64,000 nucleotides of DNA from Mucilaginibacter sp. (GTDB taxonomy: Bacteria; Bacteroidota; Bacteroidia; Sphingobacteriales; Sphingobacteriaceae): NCBI GenBank assembly GCA_028287895.1, contig JAQBOV010000046.1:1-64000 (forward strand), in the 5' to 3' direction. Shown here in pieces: positions 17,518 through 27,430 of the stretch. The notes beneath the pieces are model-generated. The model saw nothing but the letters and a program-made list of their open reading frames with translations, did no database searches and was not told where the DNA came from. Numbering within the stretch: the stretch's first letter is position 1; each line of letters opens with the position of its first letter. The translations under genes were made by a program, and so were the position numbers.

Positions 17518-17784
17518 CTAACTACTAATAATTGTCCAATAATCTTTAATATGATCGTTTTGATCGCTCGCAGTTTCTGTAACCGCCATTTTTTTTGTTG
17601 GTGTCGCTTTGGATGAGGCCGGTGGCTTTATCGGTAAGGTAGTTTTTATCGGTTGATGATTGAATACACATATAACCAGTCCTAAACCTATAATGACCAG
17701 CCCGAATGCAATAAACTGAAATATTCCGTCTAGCAAACCCATTTGCCATCCTTTAAATTTATTTTCAGGTTTTAATGCATTCAT
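17518..17784 (-). CDS. Small single-TM protein, 88 aa
   Basis: One long hydrophobic stretch (about residues 20-43) after a short cytoplasmic start, then a Pro/Thr/Lys-rich, low-complexity tail. Not recognised. No operon partner: next gene on either side is more than 300 bp away or broken. The gap 17785-18093 holds the 18094 promoter and nothing else seen. Confidence 0.45.
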   Translation of the reverse strand: MNALKPENKFKGWQMGLLDGIFQFIAFGLVIIGLGLVICVFNHQPIKTTLPIKPPASSKATPTKKMAVTETASDQNDHIKDYWTIISS

Positions 17785-18028
17785 GATTTACAGCGTTGAG
17801 TTATTTTTATTTACGTTAGAGTAAACTTCGTTAAAACTCTTGAACTTTCAAGCGAGCAATACAATGCAATTGATAGTTTCAAAGTCATCTACAAATCTTT
17901 GTTTTCACTTAATAGTACCATGAAGTTCGCAAAACAAATACATTTTTAATATAATCGAACTCCTCAAATCATCGTTTGTTAAACTACTTTGTCGGATTAC
18001 AATCGGAATACCAATATCTCTTGAAATA

Positions 18029-18058
18029 TTGAAAAAAGAATGTTAATTATTATCTTTA
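18029..18058 (+). promoter_or_regulatory. Promoter of the REase-NTPase cassette
   Basis: TTG at 18029-18031, a 19-bp spacer and TATCTTTA at 18051-18058, close to the Bacteroidota consensus. The ATG at 18094 is 36 bp downstream. Confidence 0.45.
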
Positions 18059-18093
18059 GAAACCCATTTAACTCTGATATAATTTAAACCTTA

Positions 18094-19407
18094 ATGAATA
18101 GAGATTGGAATGATTTCAAGTCCATACATAGTAATATTGCAGGTGCACGAGAAGCTTTCGAAAATGCTTGCGAAACGTTATTCAGAAAAGTTTATACAGG
18201 CAAACACGTAAGTCAGGTAAAAGTTAAACAAGGTGATGGCGGGATTGATGTGTTTGTCGGAGAATTAGGAGTTGAACCGATCACAGTCATTCAGTGTAAG
18301 TTCTTCTTAGAAACTTTTGAGGAAAGCCAGAAAAGCCAGATCAGAGATTCTTTTGATACCGCACTCAACTCAGGAAAGTTTGAACTTAAAGAGTGGATAC
18401 TTTGCCTTCCGAGAATTATCGATATTGACGAAAACTCATGGTGGTTCAAATGGAAGCACAAAAAAATAACGGAAAATGCAAAGGGCGTCGATTTTATTCA
18501 GTTAACCAATGGAAACAAGTTAATAGATCTGCTCAAAGAACACAATTTATATAACTCCGTTTTTGAGATGGAGGACTCTTTAAAAATTGCGGAGATCCAT
18601 CAGACAATAGTTGGTAAGAAACCAATAACAGTTGATATTAAAGTAAAGCCAAGAGTTGTTCTGTTTAATAATTATTCCCTTGTAAATGAACCTTACTACT
18701 TTCAACGCAAAGAAGACGAGGAGTTTAATAAATCACTTGAAATAAATAACGTTTGGCTCTTTGGTCATTCAGGGTTTGGTAAAACGGCCTTAATTAACAG
18801 AAATCTCCTGGTGAACAATGTGGAGTATTGCTATTGCGATCTAAGCCCGATCAATATCCTAAAGTCGGGAGATGTTTTGGATGAGCTGTTAAATGCTATA
18901 GAAGAACAGTTTAGTTTAACAAGAACGTTTCCTGCAGATAACAAGATAAAGCAAATAATTCAAACTTTATATAAAGCGGGGCATAGAAAATTTGTAATCG
19001 TAATCGATGAATTATCAGTAACAGATAGTGACTTATTAAAGCAGATCGTCAAAGATCTGAATAACCTCGTTACCCATTTCTGCAATTACAGCGATCAGGA
19101 CGATTTAAAATTTGTAGTTTCAACGATCACTGACCCAAACAAGATACTTGAAGCAAACTACAAGGCTTCTGATTATTTTCAGTTCATCTCCTGTAATCAA
19201 TGGGATGGGCTTTTAGAAAAGCTGTTTCATCTTTTAAACGATTCCCTGCAGCTACAGTTAATCGATTATAAGGACCTCATTATAGAAAAGGCTAAAAACT
19301 CGCCCCGCACCTTAAAATCTATATTCCGAAAGATTCTTTTGCTTAAAAAACAAGATTCGGAATCAATTAATCAAGCAATCCACTTAACCATAACAGAGGT
19401 CGTATAA
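18094..19407 (+). CDS. Restriction-endonuclease-like domain fused to a P-loop NTPase
   Basis: 437 residues. The first 140 look like a PD-(D/E)xK nuclease: GDGGIDV (residues 47-53) and VIQCK (65-69) give the D and Q-x-K catalytic residues, as in Mrr/Cap4-type nucleases. Then a P-loop NTPase domain with Walker A GHSGFGKT (224-231) and Walker B FVIVIDEL (300-307), plus a helical C-terminus. Its last base is shared with the next gene's ATG (TAATG overlap), so the two are translationally coupled. By analogy with nuclease-NTPase defence proteins it may cut DNA when its NTPase partner senses infection; this is inference. Confidence 0.8.
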   Translation: MNRDWNDFKSIHSNIAGAREAFENACETLFRKVYTGKHVSQVKVKQGDGGIDVFVGELGVEPITVIQCKFFLETFEESQKSQIRDSFDTALNSGKFELKEWILCLPRIIDIDENSWWFKWKHKKITENAKGVDFIQLTNGNKLIDLLKEHNLYNSVFEMEDSLKIAEIHQTIVGKKPITVDIKVKPRVVLFNNYSLVNEPYYFQRKEDEEFNKSLEINNVWLFGHSGFGKTALINRNLLVNNVEYCYCDLSPINILKSGDVLDELLNAIEEQFSLTRTFPADNKIKQIIQTLYKAGHRKFVIVIDELSVTDSDLLKQIVKDLNNLVTHFCNYSDQDDLKFVVSTITDPNKILEANYKASDYFQFISCNQWDGLLEKLFHLLNDSLQLQLIDYKDLIIEKAKNSPRTLKSIFRKILLLKKQDSESINQAIHLTITEVV

Positions 19408-21959
19408 TGAACGGAAAAATCCTAAAGAAATACACTACGATACCAGAGCATTTATATGTAAACAGGATTGCAGATACGCAGTTGAAAGCGATAATTGAGG
19501 AAATGCAACGTCCCGGTTATGTATTGGTTGCAAGGCAGATGGGCAAGACAAATCTTTTGTTTCATGCCAAAAGGACACTTGAAAACGAAAACCGGCTTTT
19601 TGTTTATGTTGATCTATCTAACCTTTATGAAAATGAACAGGATTGCTATCGAAATATAATTGATAATATTCTTGAACCAAATGCAACATTATTTGGCCCT
19701 GTTGAACATGAAATATTAAAAACCCGCGAGTTGCAGCTACCGCCGCATAACGAGTATTCCAGAAGTTTACGTATTGTTCTGAATCATTTTAAAGGTGACC
19801 TGGTTATTGTTCTTGATGAAATAGATGCTTTAAAAAGTATTCGTTATTCTGATAATATATTTGCTCAAATCAGAAGTAACTACTTTTCGAGAACAAATTT
19901 CCCGGAGTTTGAACGGCTTACCTACGTATTGTCTGGCGTTATTGAACCGACAGAACTGATCAGGGACAAAAATAAATCACCTTTCAATATTGGGGATAAA
20001 ATTTATTTGGATGACTTTACCCTGGATGAGCATGAGGCGTTTATTACAAAAAGCAGATTAAAGATCGACAGCTTTATCTCTTCAGAAATTTTCAGGTGGG
20101 CTAATGGAAATCCTCGTTTAACCTTCGATATCTGCTCTGCAATTGAAGACGATATAATAAAAGATGCGGCTATTACTAAAGAACTTATTTACGCTATAAT
20201 TAAACAAAAATACCTCACATCTTTTGATATTGCCCCTATTGACCACATTAGGGAGCTGGTCAGGACGAGCAAAGAGATTAGGAACGCGATAAAAAACATC
20301 CATAACAAAAAATACGCTGAACTTAGCGATGAGGTCAAACGGAAACTTTACCTGTACGGTATTATCAATTCAAAATTTGATGAACCCACGACCATAAAAA
20401 ACAAAATCATTGAACAGAGCCTTACCGACGAATGGATCAAGTCGCTAGAAAAAAGAGCTACAAGCAGTCTTACTTACGGGTTAGCGCAATTTGATAATAA
20501 GGAATATCAAGAAACGATCGAAACGCTGCAGGATTATCTGGGTTCCGGAAATCCAAGCGTAAATGAAATCGAAGTTTCTAATTACTACATCGGCCGTTCT
20601 TTTTATTACCTCAGAGAGTTTGAAAAAGCGATTGAATATTTCTCGAAAGATTATAACACCGCACCATATAACGGCAACTCCAAGTCGTTTCTGGGCATAA
20701 GCAAGCTAGCGACCGGCGACGGTGAAGCCGGAAGAGCTATCTTGGAAAAAATCATCGAAGAGCCTATAGAGAAATACGCCTATCATAACTCTCTTCTCAA
20801 CTTAGCGATAAACTTAGACAGCAATGAATCTGAAAAAGCGACCGCTCTTTTGGAAAGATTGTTTGCATCGACATTTGAAGATGGTAATGAAGGTAAAGAA
20901 GAAGAGCTAAATGAGCTTCGCACTTTATCGCTTTACTACCAGGGTGACCTGTTGTATCAAAAGGGACAAAACAGCCAGGCGGCACAGAAAGTATCGGAAG
21001 CACTGAAATATGCAAGCTTGCCTAATTCGTTGGTTCTAACAAACTTCCTTTATCAGTTAAGTTCTCCCAAAGATAAAAACCTAAAGCATGAACTGGTTAA
21101 TCGCATCATTAGTAATAATTTGTTGCCGGAGAAGTATCAATCCACCCCTATCAGCTTTACCGAAAAGCACCTTAATATGTACATTGGGGAATTGTTCGAC
21201 GGCTCTGATCTTTCTCTTGTTGAAACGCTATTAGAGTATACAATTCAAAATGTATATAAAAGCACTGTCCCAAAATATGAGCTGGCGTACACTTCTGTAC
21301 CCGCTTCTGCTCCGAATCGAAGTCACATACTGAATTATTTGTTAGCTAATAAAGCCAACGTACCGGACGAAACTCTGATTCTTGTATATAAAGAATTACT
21401 TAATGCCAATACAAAGCATAGTGATTCTTTTTTAAACTATTTTAAATCTTACCTGCCATTATTTCAAAACCCGAATTTTGCGGTTACAAGTGCCGATATC
21501 TACCTATTCGCGCTAGCCATCAAAATCAACTCCGACCACTTTAAAATTAGAGAAGCACTTGAGCTTTGTGATATTCTTAAGCAACGGATTACTCTTAGCG
21601 ATGACGATGATCTAAAATTTGAGTCTGTAATTATTTATTACTGGTATTCAAATCTCTATTTCAGTCAGAAAGACACGGAAAAAGCGGTATGGTATGCGGA
21701 TGAGACCCTGAAGATCATCGAAAATAACAGCCATAAAAAGGCATCTATGATCGACGAAAAAGGATTAAAGCAAATAGCGGATCAAATGATCGTTATCAAA
21801 CGCTCCAGCATTTCCAATATACCATTTGTTCGAAGCAAAAAGTATGGTGCCAATGAGTGGGTTAAAGTACAATATCTGGATGGAAGTACTGCTGAAAGAA
21901 AATACAAAAAAGTAGAAGCCGACATCCTAGCAGAGCGATGTAAGATTATTGAAAAATAG
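19407..21959 (+). CDS. AAA/STAND-like NTPase with TPR array
   Basis: 850 residues. N-terminal AAA-like domain of the AAA_35 kind: short P-loop ARQMGKTN (about 42-49), Walker B VIVLDEIDAL (about 133-142), and an SPFNIG motif further on. From about residue 350 a TPR-like helical array follows (ALAQFDNKEYQETIETL..., YYIGRSFYYLREFEKAIEYF...), to the end. Such layouts fit signal-sensing NTPases in which the repeats bind a trigger and the ATPase oligomerises. It follows the REase-NTPase gene with a 1-bp overlap, so this is probably the sensor of a two-protein system. Confidence 0.8.
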   Translation: MNGKILKKYTTIPEHLYVNRIADTQLKAIIEEMQRPGYVLVARQMGKTNLLFHAKRTLENENRLFVYVDLSNLYENEQDCYRNIIDNILEPNATLFGPVEHEILKTRELQLPPHNEYSRSLRIVLNHFKGDLVIVLDEIDALKSIRYSDNIFAQIRSNYFSRTNFPEFERLTYVLSGVIEPTELIRDKNKSPFNIGDKIYLDDFTLDEHEAFITKSRLKIDSFISSEIFRWANGNPRLTFDICSAIEDDIIKDAAITKELIYAIIKQKYLTSFDIAPIDHIRELVRTSKEIRNAIKNIHNKKYAELSDEVKRKLYLYGIINSKFDEPTTIKNKIIEQSLTDEWIKSLEKRATSSLTYGLAQFDNKEYQETIETLQDYLGSGNPSVNEIEVSNYYIGRSFYYLREFEKAIEYFSKDYNTAPYNGNSKSFLGISKLATGDGEAGRAILEKIIEEPIEKYAYHNSLLNLAINLDSNESEKATALLERLFASTFEDGNEGKEEELNELRTLSLYYQGDLLYQKGQNSQAAQKVSEALKYASLPNSLVLTNFLYQLSSPKDKNLKHELVNRIISNNLLPEKYQSTPISFTEKHLNMYIGELFDGSDLSLVETLLEYTIQNVYKSTVPKYELAYTSVPASAPNRSHILNYLLANKANVPDETLILVYKELLNANTKHSDSFLNYFKSYLPLFQNPNFAVTSADIYLFALAIKINSDHFKIREALELCDILKQRITLSDDDDLKFESVIIYYWYSNLYFSQKDTEKAVWYADETLKIIENNSHKKASMIDEKGLKQIADQMIVIKRSSISNIPFVRSKKYGANEWVKVQYLDGSTAERKYKKVEADILAERCKIIEK

Positions 21960-22199
21960 TTATTACTGTGAATAAGGGGGGATATGTCGCAAGGGGGTTA
22001 AACTAGCAAACGGCTTAAAACCAACACTTCTTCCCAGACGACCTCTAAATGCGTCAGGATTAACTGAGAATAATTGGCTCCTAAAATCGGCTCAAAGCCC
22101 GGTTTTCCAGAAGTTGACTTTTTTACCAAAGGTAATTTTATTGCAAATAGTTGCTCTTATTTTTTAAGGCGGTTAGACTATCCGGGAATTTCCGAAACG

Positions 22200-23963
22200 T
22201 TATTCTGCAAATGTTTTCCTGACGATGCCTTCATAAAAGCCACAAGAAAATTTGGTTATATGATTCTCTTCTATTAGAATTCCTTTGTCTATTAGTTCCT
22301 TTAATTTCAGCAGGTTAGTGCTTTTACCAAGCAAAAAATTCTTGAGATTTAATTTCAAGCTTTCATCATTTTTGAGTAACAAGTGAATTGCGTGATAGAA
22401 GAAATCAAAAGCTTCACGTTCGATATCTGCGATTACGTTGGAAAGCGGAACGCGGTTATTTAATAGTATTCCGGCCTGATTAGTGAGAAATGGTTGTCCA
22501 CCAATATAATCCCATAATAAATTTAATCCTTCTAGCGTCAGTGGTGTGTTCAAATTTGAAAGCAAGCGTTTAAACTCGTCAAAATTAAAATTATTTATGT
22601 AAAATGCCTTGCCAATGTTGAATGGAGAAACGAAACGGTCTTGTATATAGTCTCTTGGGGCGACAAATGATGAAAAAAGAAAAAAGATACTGTTATTTAA
22701 ATTCAGAGATCCGTCAAATAAAAGCGATCTGATGACCTGAAAGAAGAGACCGTTGCTAACTCCGATCAGGTAGTCAACTTCATCAAAGATTAATAACAGG
22801 TTCTGCTTATAATCCTTCATTATATTCCGTAAAAGCATTCTGGGGCTCTTGCCTTCGTTAATAGAATCTGGTGAAAGCCAATGGCAGATTTCCATCAATA
22901 AGTCGTCGAGATTACCGCTATTCAGTAGTTCCGTACTAATGAATTCGACTTTAATGTTAGACTTTTCGGCTTGCTCCTTTATCTTGAGTAACAAGGAGGT
23001 TTTTCCGACACTACGCGGCCCCCAAATACTCGCAATACCAGATCCTTTTTGAATGAATGACCATAGGTCACGGTCAACCTTTCTTTCCACATAAAATTTT
23101 GAGGCGTGCGGAACAGGATTATTCACATAGAAACTCTCTAAGTGCTTGTGCGTTGGTTGAGGCTGAATTTTAATCTTGCTCGTATCAGATATTTTTGCAT
23201 CCACAGGATTTGATGGCGCAACAAAATCGCTTAAAAAAATGGTCAACAACCGATGTTGAATCGCTTCTTTTCCAGATGGTTTGGCGATCGTAAAGTGATC
23301 ACAATAAGGTACCTTAAAAGATTCACCAAAATAATGTGCTCCGGAAAATGGTTCTACGATTTGTTTCCTAAACAACCCAGGCAAACTGACAAACTTATCT
23401 TCGATAAGTTCTTTACCACTAATCTTAATGGTACCCCTGTCTTTTAAATTTAAGAATTCTTTGTCTAAACCATTTAACCAGATATTGTTCCGTTGAAAGC
23501 GTAAGGTATCCGCCTGCGAATTGCCGAAGAATTTGGCCAAAGGGGCAAGCAAATTTGCGTATGCTGATCCGAGTGACGGCGATGCGACCAAAAAAAGTCC
23601 GACCTCAGTTTGATGCTTAATTAGATCAGCGCTCCTTTCAACAAGGAACTTACGAACGACGATACCGCCCATGCTATGACAAACAAATACGAGTTTTTTG
23701 CTTTCTATGACACTATCTAGATTAATGATGTATTCTTTCATAGCATCTACCGCATCGTTCAAACTGTAATTCCCTGAGAAAATACCAGTTTCGTAGCTGA
23801 ATACATAAATGCCCAAGTCTGCAAGATTATCTTCGCTTTCGAGTAATGCCGGCCAGTAAGTTCCATTCTGATGCAGCCAGCATGATTCTCCATTAGATAA
23901 AATACCGTGAACATATATGACTGTTGTATCTATTTTGGGTATTCTGATCCACTCGCCTTTCAT
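22200..23963 (-). CDS. Lipase (alpha/beta hydrolase)-AAA NTPase fusion
   Basis: 587 residues. Residues 1-245 form an alpha/beta-hydrolase of the PGAP1/SesB-like type: oxyanion YVHGI (17-21), nucleophile elbow CHSMGG (Ser97) and catalytic His in YCDHFTIAKP (about 223). Residues 275-587 are an AAA_35-type NTPase with Walker A GPRSVGKT (315-322), Walker B LLLIFDEVD (389-397) and a SPFNIGKAF motif like the 19407 gene. Lipase effectors fused to STAND-like NTPases are known from bacterial and fungal immune proteins; membrane damage on activation is the likely output. It lies convergent to the 18094-21959 pair. Confidence 0.85.
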   Translation of the reverse strand: MKGEWIRIPKIDTTVIYVHGILSNGESCWLHQNGTYWPALLESEDNLADLGIYVFSYETGIFSGNYSLNDAVDAMKEYIINLDSVIESKKLVFVCHSMGGIVVRKFLVERSADLIKHQTEVGLFLVASPSLGSAYANLLAPLAKFFGNSQADTLRFQRNNIWLNGLDKEFLNLKDRGTIKISGKELIEDKFVSLPGLFRKQIVEPFSGAHYFGESFKVPYCDHFTIAKPSGKEAIQHRLLTIFLSDFVAPSNPVDAKISDTSKIKIQPQPTHKHLESFYVNNPVPHASKFYVERKVDRDLWSFIQKGSGIASIWGPRSVGKTSLLLKIKEQAEKSNIKVEFISTELLNSGNLDDLLMEICHWLSPDSINEGKSPRMLLRNIMKDYKQNLLLIFDEVDYLIGVSNGLFFQVIRSLLFDGSLNLNNSIFFLFSSFVAPRDYIQDRFVSPFNIGKAFYINNFNFDEFKRLLSNLNTPLTLEGLNLLWDYIGGQPFLTNQAGILLNNRVPLSNVIADIEREAFDFFYHAIHLLLKNDESLKLNLKNFLLGKSTNLLKLKELIDKGILIEENHITKFSCGFYEGIVRKTFAE

Positions 23964-24039
23964 TTCATGTAATAATTGATTTTAAAGGTAAAGTTTCTTC
24001 ATCAGGGATTGCACTGTCGGGGCATAAAAACTACCAAAT

Positions 24040-24492
24040 TTGGATTTAAACAGGTATCAATCTTTGACTGATTATATGCCTGATAAAGTTATTCTCGCAA
24101 GAAACCAGGAACATTATGGTCTGATCGACTGGTCAGAAAAGGTTGTTGTCCCCTTTATATATGACGAACTGTGCCGGTATACCGAAAACTTTATGACGAC
24201 ATTAAACAAAAAACATGGCGTACTTGATTTGAATGGCAAAGAATTATTGCGCCCGGAGTACGATTTCATCAATGAAGGACCTCATTTTTTTATAACCCAT
24301 AAAAATGGCAAGCTGGCAATTGTCAATCATCAGGGAGTAAGGCTGCCAGTACCAGAGTTTGATAGCTATGACTTTTGCTGCCGCCAGCTATATTTTAAGA
24401 TAATGAAAGGCGATAAAGTGGGATTACTCGATGAAAAAGGGAATGTGGTTTACCCATGCATTTATAAAAATATAGATTGCCATTCTACATGA
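24040..24492 (+). CDS. WG-repeat protein, possibly truncated
   Basis: 150 residues made of WG/KWG-type repeats (HYGLIDWSEKVVVPFIYDE, KHGVLDLNGKELLRPEYD, KVGLLDEKGNVVYPCIY), beta-hairpin units seen in many Bacteroidota proteins of unclear role. No signal peptide. The frame starts with TTG at 24040; an in-frame ATG is at 24076. The abrupt start and end suggest a fragment of a longer gene, but it could still be expressed. Confidence 0.6.
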   Translation: MDLNRYQSLTDYMPDKVILARNQEHYGLIDWSEKVVVPFIYDELCRYTENFMTTLNKKHGVLDLNGKELLRPEYDFINEGPHFFITHKNGKLAIVNHQGVRLPVPEFDSYDFCCRQLYFKIMKGDKVGLLDEKGNVVYPCIYKNIDCHST

Positions 24493-24673
24493 CTATCCGA
24501 TCGCGAACGATTATTTCGTCCTGCAGGGCTGCGGCAGAATCAAAGGGTATTTATTAGTATTGAAAGATTCCTGAAATAAATTGGTGTGCACTCTCGATAT
24601 CCTTATTCTAGATAGAAAATTTCTTATCTTATATTCGCATGATGAATTGCTACTACAATTCTACTTATAGCGA

Positions 24674-27430
24674 ATGAAACATACTAAAATTACACTTTCT
24701 CAACTTGAATCGTTTTTGCTAAGCGCTTGCGATATTTTGCGGGGGAAGATGGATGCATCTGAATTCAAGGAATTTATTTTCGGAATGTTATTCTTAAAAC
24801 GACTTTCGGATGAATTTGACAAAAAAAGGGAGGTACTAAAACGAGAGTACCGGCACCTTTCGCCATCTCAAATCGAGACGATTATAAACGATAAAACGAT
24901 TTATGGTGATACCTTTTTTGTTCCTAAGCGCGCACGGTGGAACGAATCATGGACTGAAATAAAAGAGGAAAATGAAGAAAAAAAAGAAATCTTTCATCTT
25001 GCAATAAAAGACGTTAAAACTAACGTCGGAGAAGTACTAAATATAGCCCTCGCTGCAATTGAGGAGGACAATACCGAACTGGAAGGCGTCCTTAAAAATA
25101 ATATTAACTTTAATGCGATAAAAGGCAAAACTAAGGTTCCTGACAATCGCTGGACTGAATTGATCAAACACTTTAACCAGGATAATTTTAAGCTGGTCAA
25201 TGAAAATTTCGAGTTTCCCGATTTATTAGGTGCCGCTTATGAATATCTGATAAAATATTTTGCGGATTCAGCAGGTAAGAAAGCCGGTGAGTTTTACACG
25301 CCCGCAACGGTTGTTCGCCTACTGGTGCAATTGCTTAAACCTCAGCAAGGTATGGAAATATACGATCCTACAGTGGGTAGTGGGGGCATGTTAATTCAGT
25401 CCCAGCAGTACGTTGAAGAAAACGGACAGGACGGTAGGGATATTTTCTTATATGGTCAGGAAAATTCAGGCGCGGTTTGGGCAGTTTGCAAAATGAACAT
25501 GATTTTGCATAATATAAAAAGTGCGGAAATCGAAAATGGCGACACCCTGGAAGATCCCATTATTAAGTCCGACGATGGCACTTCATTTCGCACTTTTCAC
25601 CGGGTCATAGCTAACCCGCCGTTTTCGCAAAACTATTCAGTGACTAATATGAAATTTAAGAATCGTTTTGGTTACGGATTTGCACCGGAGACTGGCAAAA
25701 AGGGCGATTTGATGTTTGTACAGCATATGATCGCCAGCCTTAATTCCCAGGGAATGATGGCGAGTGTAATGCCGCATGGTATTTTATTTCGCAGCGGACA
25801 GGAAAAGATTATCCGGCAAGGCATTGTAGACGCTAATTTATTTGAAGCAATCATTAGCTTACCGTCAGGGTTATTTTATGGCACAAGCATTCCCGCCTGC
25901 GTATTGGTTCTCAATAAAAGCAAGAACGAAGCACTAAAAGATAAAATCCTATTCATTAATGCTGATGGCGAGTATGCCGAAGGTAAGAACCAAAATGTAT
26001 TACGTGCTGAGGACATAGAAAAGATCGATTACGTATTTACCAATAAGCTGGAAATTTCAAAGTACTCAAAGTTGGTTGGGCTAACAACAATACAAACGAA
26101 TGATTACAACCTAAATGTCCGCCGTTACGTAGATAATACACCTAATCCCGAACCCGAAAATGTCAAGGCCCATTTAACCGGTGGTATACCTGTTGGCGAA
26201 ATAGAGGCATTAGATTCCCAATTCAAAAAGTTTAATTTCACGAAAGAAACGGTTTGGACAATACTCGGTCGAGATGAATTTGCGTCCTTTAAAGAGGGTA
26301 TAATTGCAAAAGCGGGGTTAAAAGACATCATTGATGTAGATGATCGTATTGCTGCAACATATAGGCACATGCAGACTGTCCTTGACGGCTGGTGGGACAT
26401 CGCGCAGCACGATTTTGCCAGCCTTGCTCCCAATCAAAATAACGTCACGTCTGACCGCTTGTCGGAAGTTCGTCATCATCTTATAAACACGCTTAAAGAA
26501 AGATTGTTGTCCGAACAAGTGCTCAATGAATTTCAGATAGCCGGAATATTTGTTAACTGGTGGAGCAATATCAAATATGATTTAAAAACTATTTCTTCAA
26601 TAGGTTGGAGCCCGGGATTGATACCGGATGATTATTTTATTCACACTTTTTTTAAATTAGAATATGAAGAAATAAATTCACTGGAATCGGAAGTATCAAA
26701 CTTGGAAGGAAAGATCGCTGAAATCATTGAGGAAATAGAATTTGAGCCAGAGGATGGAGAAGAAGTAACAGTTAAAGGAGTCAAGGCATACCTAAAACAG
26801 GAAATAGATAATTTGAATGAAGGTATCCAAATCAGCCAAGACAAGAAACTACAAAAACTGGATGGTCAATTAAAGATAATAAATGAAATGGCCAAACAGT
26901 TAAAGGATATTTCACTTGCAGAAAAAGGAATCAAAGAATCGCGCGCTAACATAAAAGAAAGACAAAGTCTACTCGCTTTTAAAATTCAAGCAAAGCGTTA
27001 TGGTGTTGGCGATATAAAATTTGAATGTTTAGAAATGTTAGCCGTTGCGGGTAATCGTCTGTCTGAACTACAAAGCGTTGGGATTCCCACGGAACCCAAG
27101 CAAAAGACAGCTTATAATAAACAATTAACGCAACTAAACTCGGACATCGCTACTCTTACTGGCAGACTTAATGGACTTGAAAACTTAATGGAAAGTATTG
27201 GTGGTCTGATAACGGATGACGACGCAAAAAAATTAATTCTTTCAAAACATTCAAGTCTTATAAAACAAGAATTGAACCGTTACTTAAATGCAGAAAAGCG
27301 AACTCTTTTTAAGGGAATTGAGAATCTTTGGGATAAGTACGCGCCTTCAATGAAGGCTTTGGAAGAGCTGAGGGATTTGGCTACATCAAAATTAACCAAA
27401 TATTTAAAGGCTCTAAATTATTTGAATTAA
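24674..27430 (+). CDS. hsdM: Type I restriction-modification DNA methyltransferase subunit with long C-terminal extension
   Basis: 918 residues. N-terminal HsdM_N helical domain ([24 protein letters not shown]), then a gamma-class N6-adenine methyltransferase with motif [11 protein letters not shown] (about 231) and motif IV NPPF (about 315). These make m6A with SAM and form the M2S complex with HsdS. About 400 extra residues follow the methylase core: a helical part and long coiled coils (about 650-830), which ordinary HsdM of about 500 residues lacks. The stop overlaps the HsdS ATG (TAATG), so they are coupled. Cytoplasmic. Confidence 0.92.
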   Translation: MKHTKITLSQLESFLLSACDILRGKMDASEFKEFIFGMLFLKRLSDEFDKKREVLKREYRHLSPSQIETIINDKTIYGDTFFVPKRARWNESWTEIKEENEEKKEIFHLAIKDVKTNVGEVLNIALAAIEEDNTELEGVLKNNINFNAIKGKTKVPDNRWTELIKHFNQDNFKLVNENFEFPDLLGAAYEYLIKYFADSAGKKAGEFYTPATVVRLLVQLLKPQQGMEIYDPTVGSGGMLIQSQQYVEENGQDGRDIFLYGQENSGAVWAVCKMNMILHNIKSAEIENGDTLEDPIIKSDDGTSFRTFHRVIANPPFSQNYSVTNMKFKNRFGYGFAPETGKKGDLMFVQHMIASLNSQGMMASVMPHGILFRSGQEKIIRQGIVDANLFEAIISLPSGLFYGTSIPACVLVLNKSKNEALKDKILFINADGEYAEGKNQNVLRAEDIEKIDYVFTNKLEISKYSKLVGLTTIQTNDYNLNVRRYVDNTPNPEPENVKAHLTGGIPVGEIEALDSQFKKFNFTKETVWTILGRDEFASFKEGIIAKAGLKDIIDVDDRIAATYRHMQTVLDGWWDIAQHDFASLAPNQNNVTSDRLSEVRHHLINTLKERLLSEQVLNEFQIAGIFVNWWSNIKYDLKTISSIGWSPGLIPDDYFIHTFFKLEYEEINSLESEVSNLEGKIAEIIEEIEFEPEDGEEVTVKGVKAYLKQEIDNLNEGIQISQDKKLQKLDGQLKIINEMAKQLKDISLAEKGIKESRANIKERQSLLAFKIQAKRYGVGDIKFECLEMLAVAGNRLSELQSVGIPTEPKQKTAYNKQLTQLNSDIATLTGRLNGLENLMESIGGLITDDDAKKLILSKHSSLIKQELNRYLNAEKRTLFKGIENLWDKYAPSMKALEELRDLATSKLTKYLKALNYLN

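Noticed and set aside
22074..22277. 67-aa plus-strand ORF
   Set aside because: Overlaps the C-terminal coding end of the lipase-AAA gene and has no recognisable pattern.
24040..24492. WG-repeat gene as part of the R-M operon
   Set aside because: It ends 180 bp before hsdM and looks truncated; no functional link is visible.
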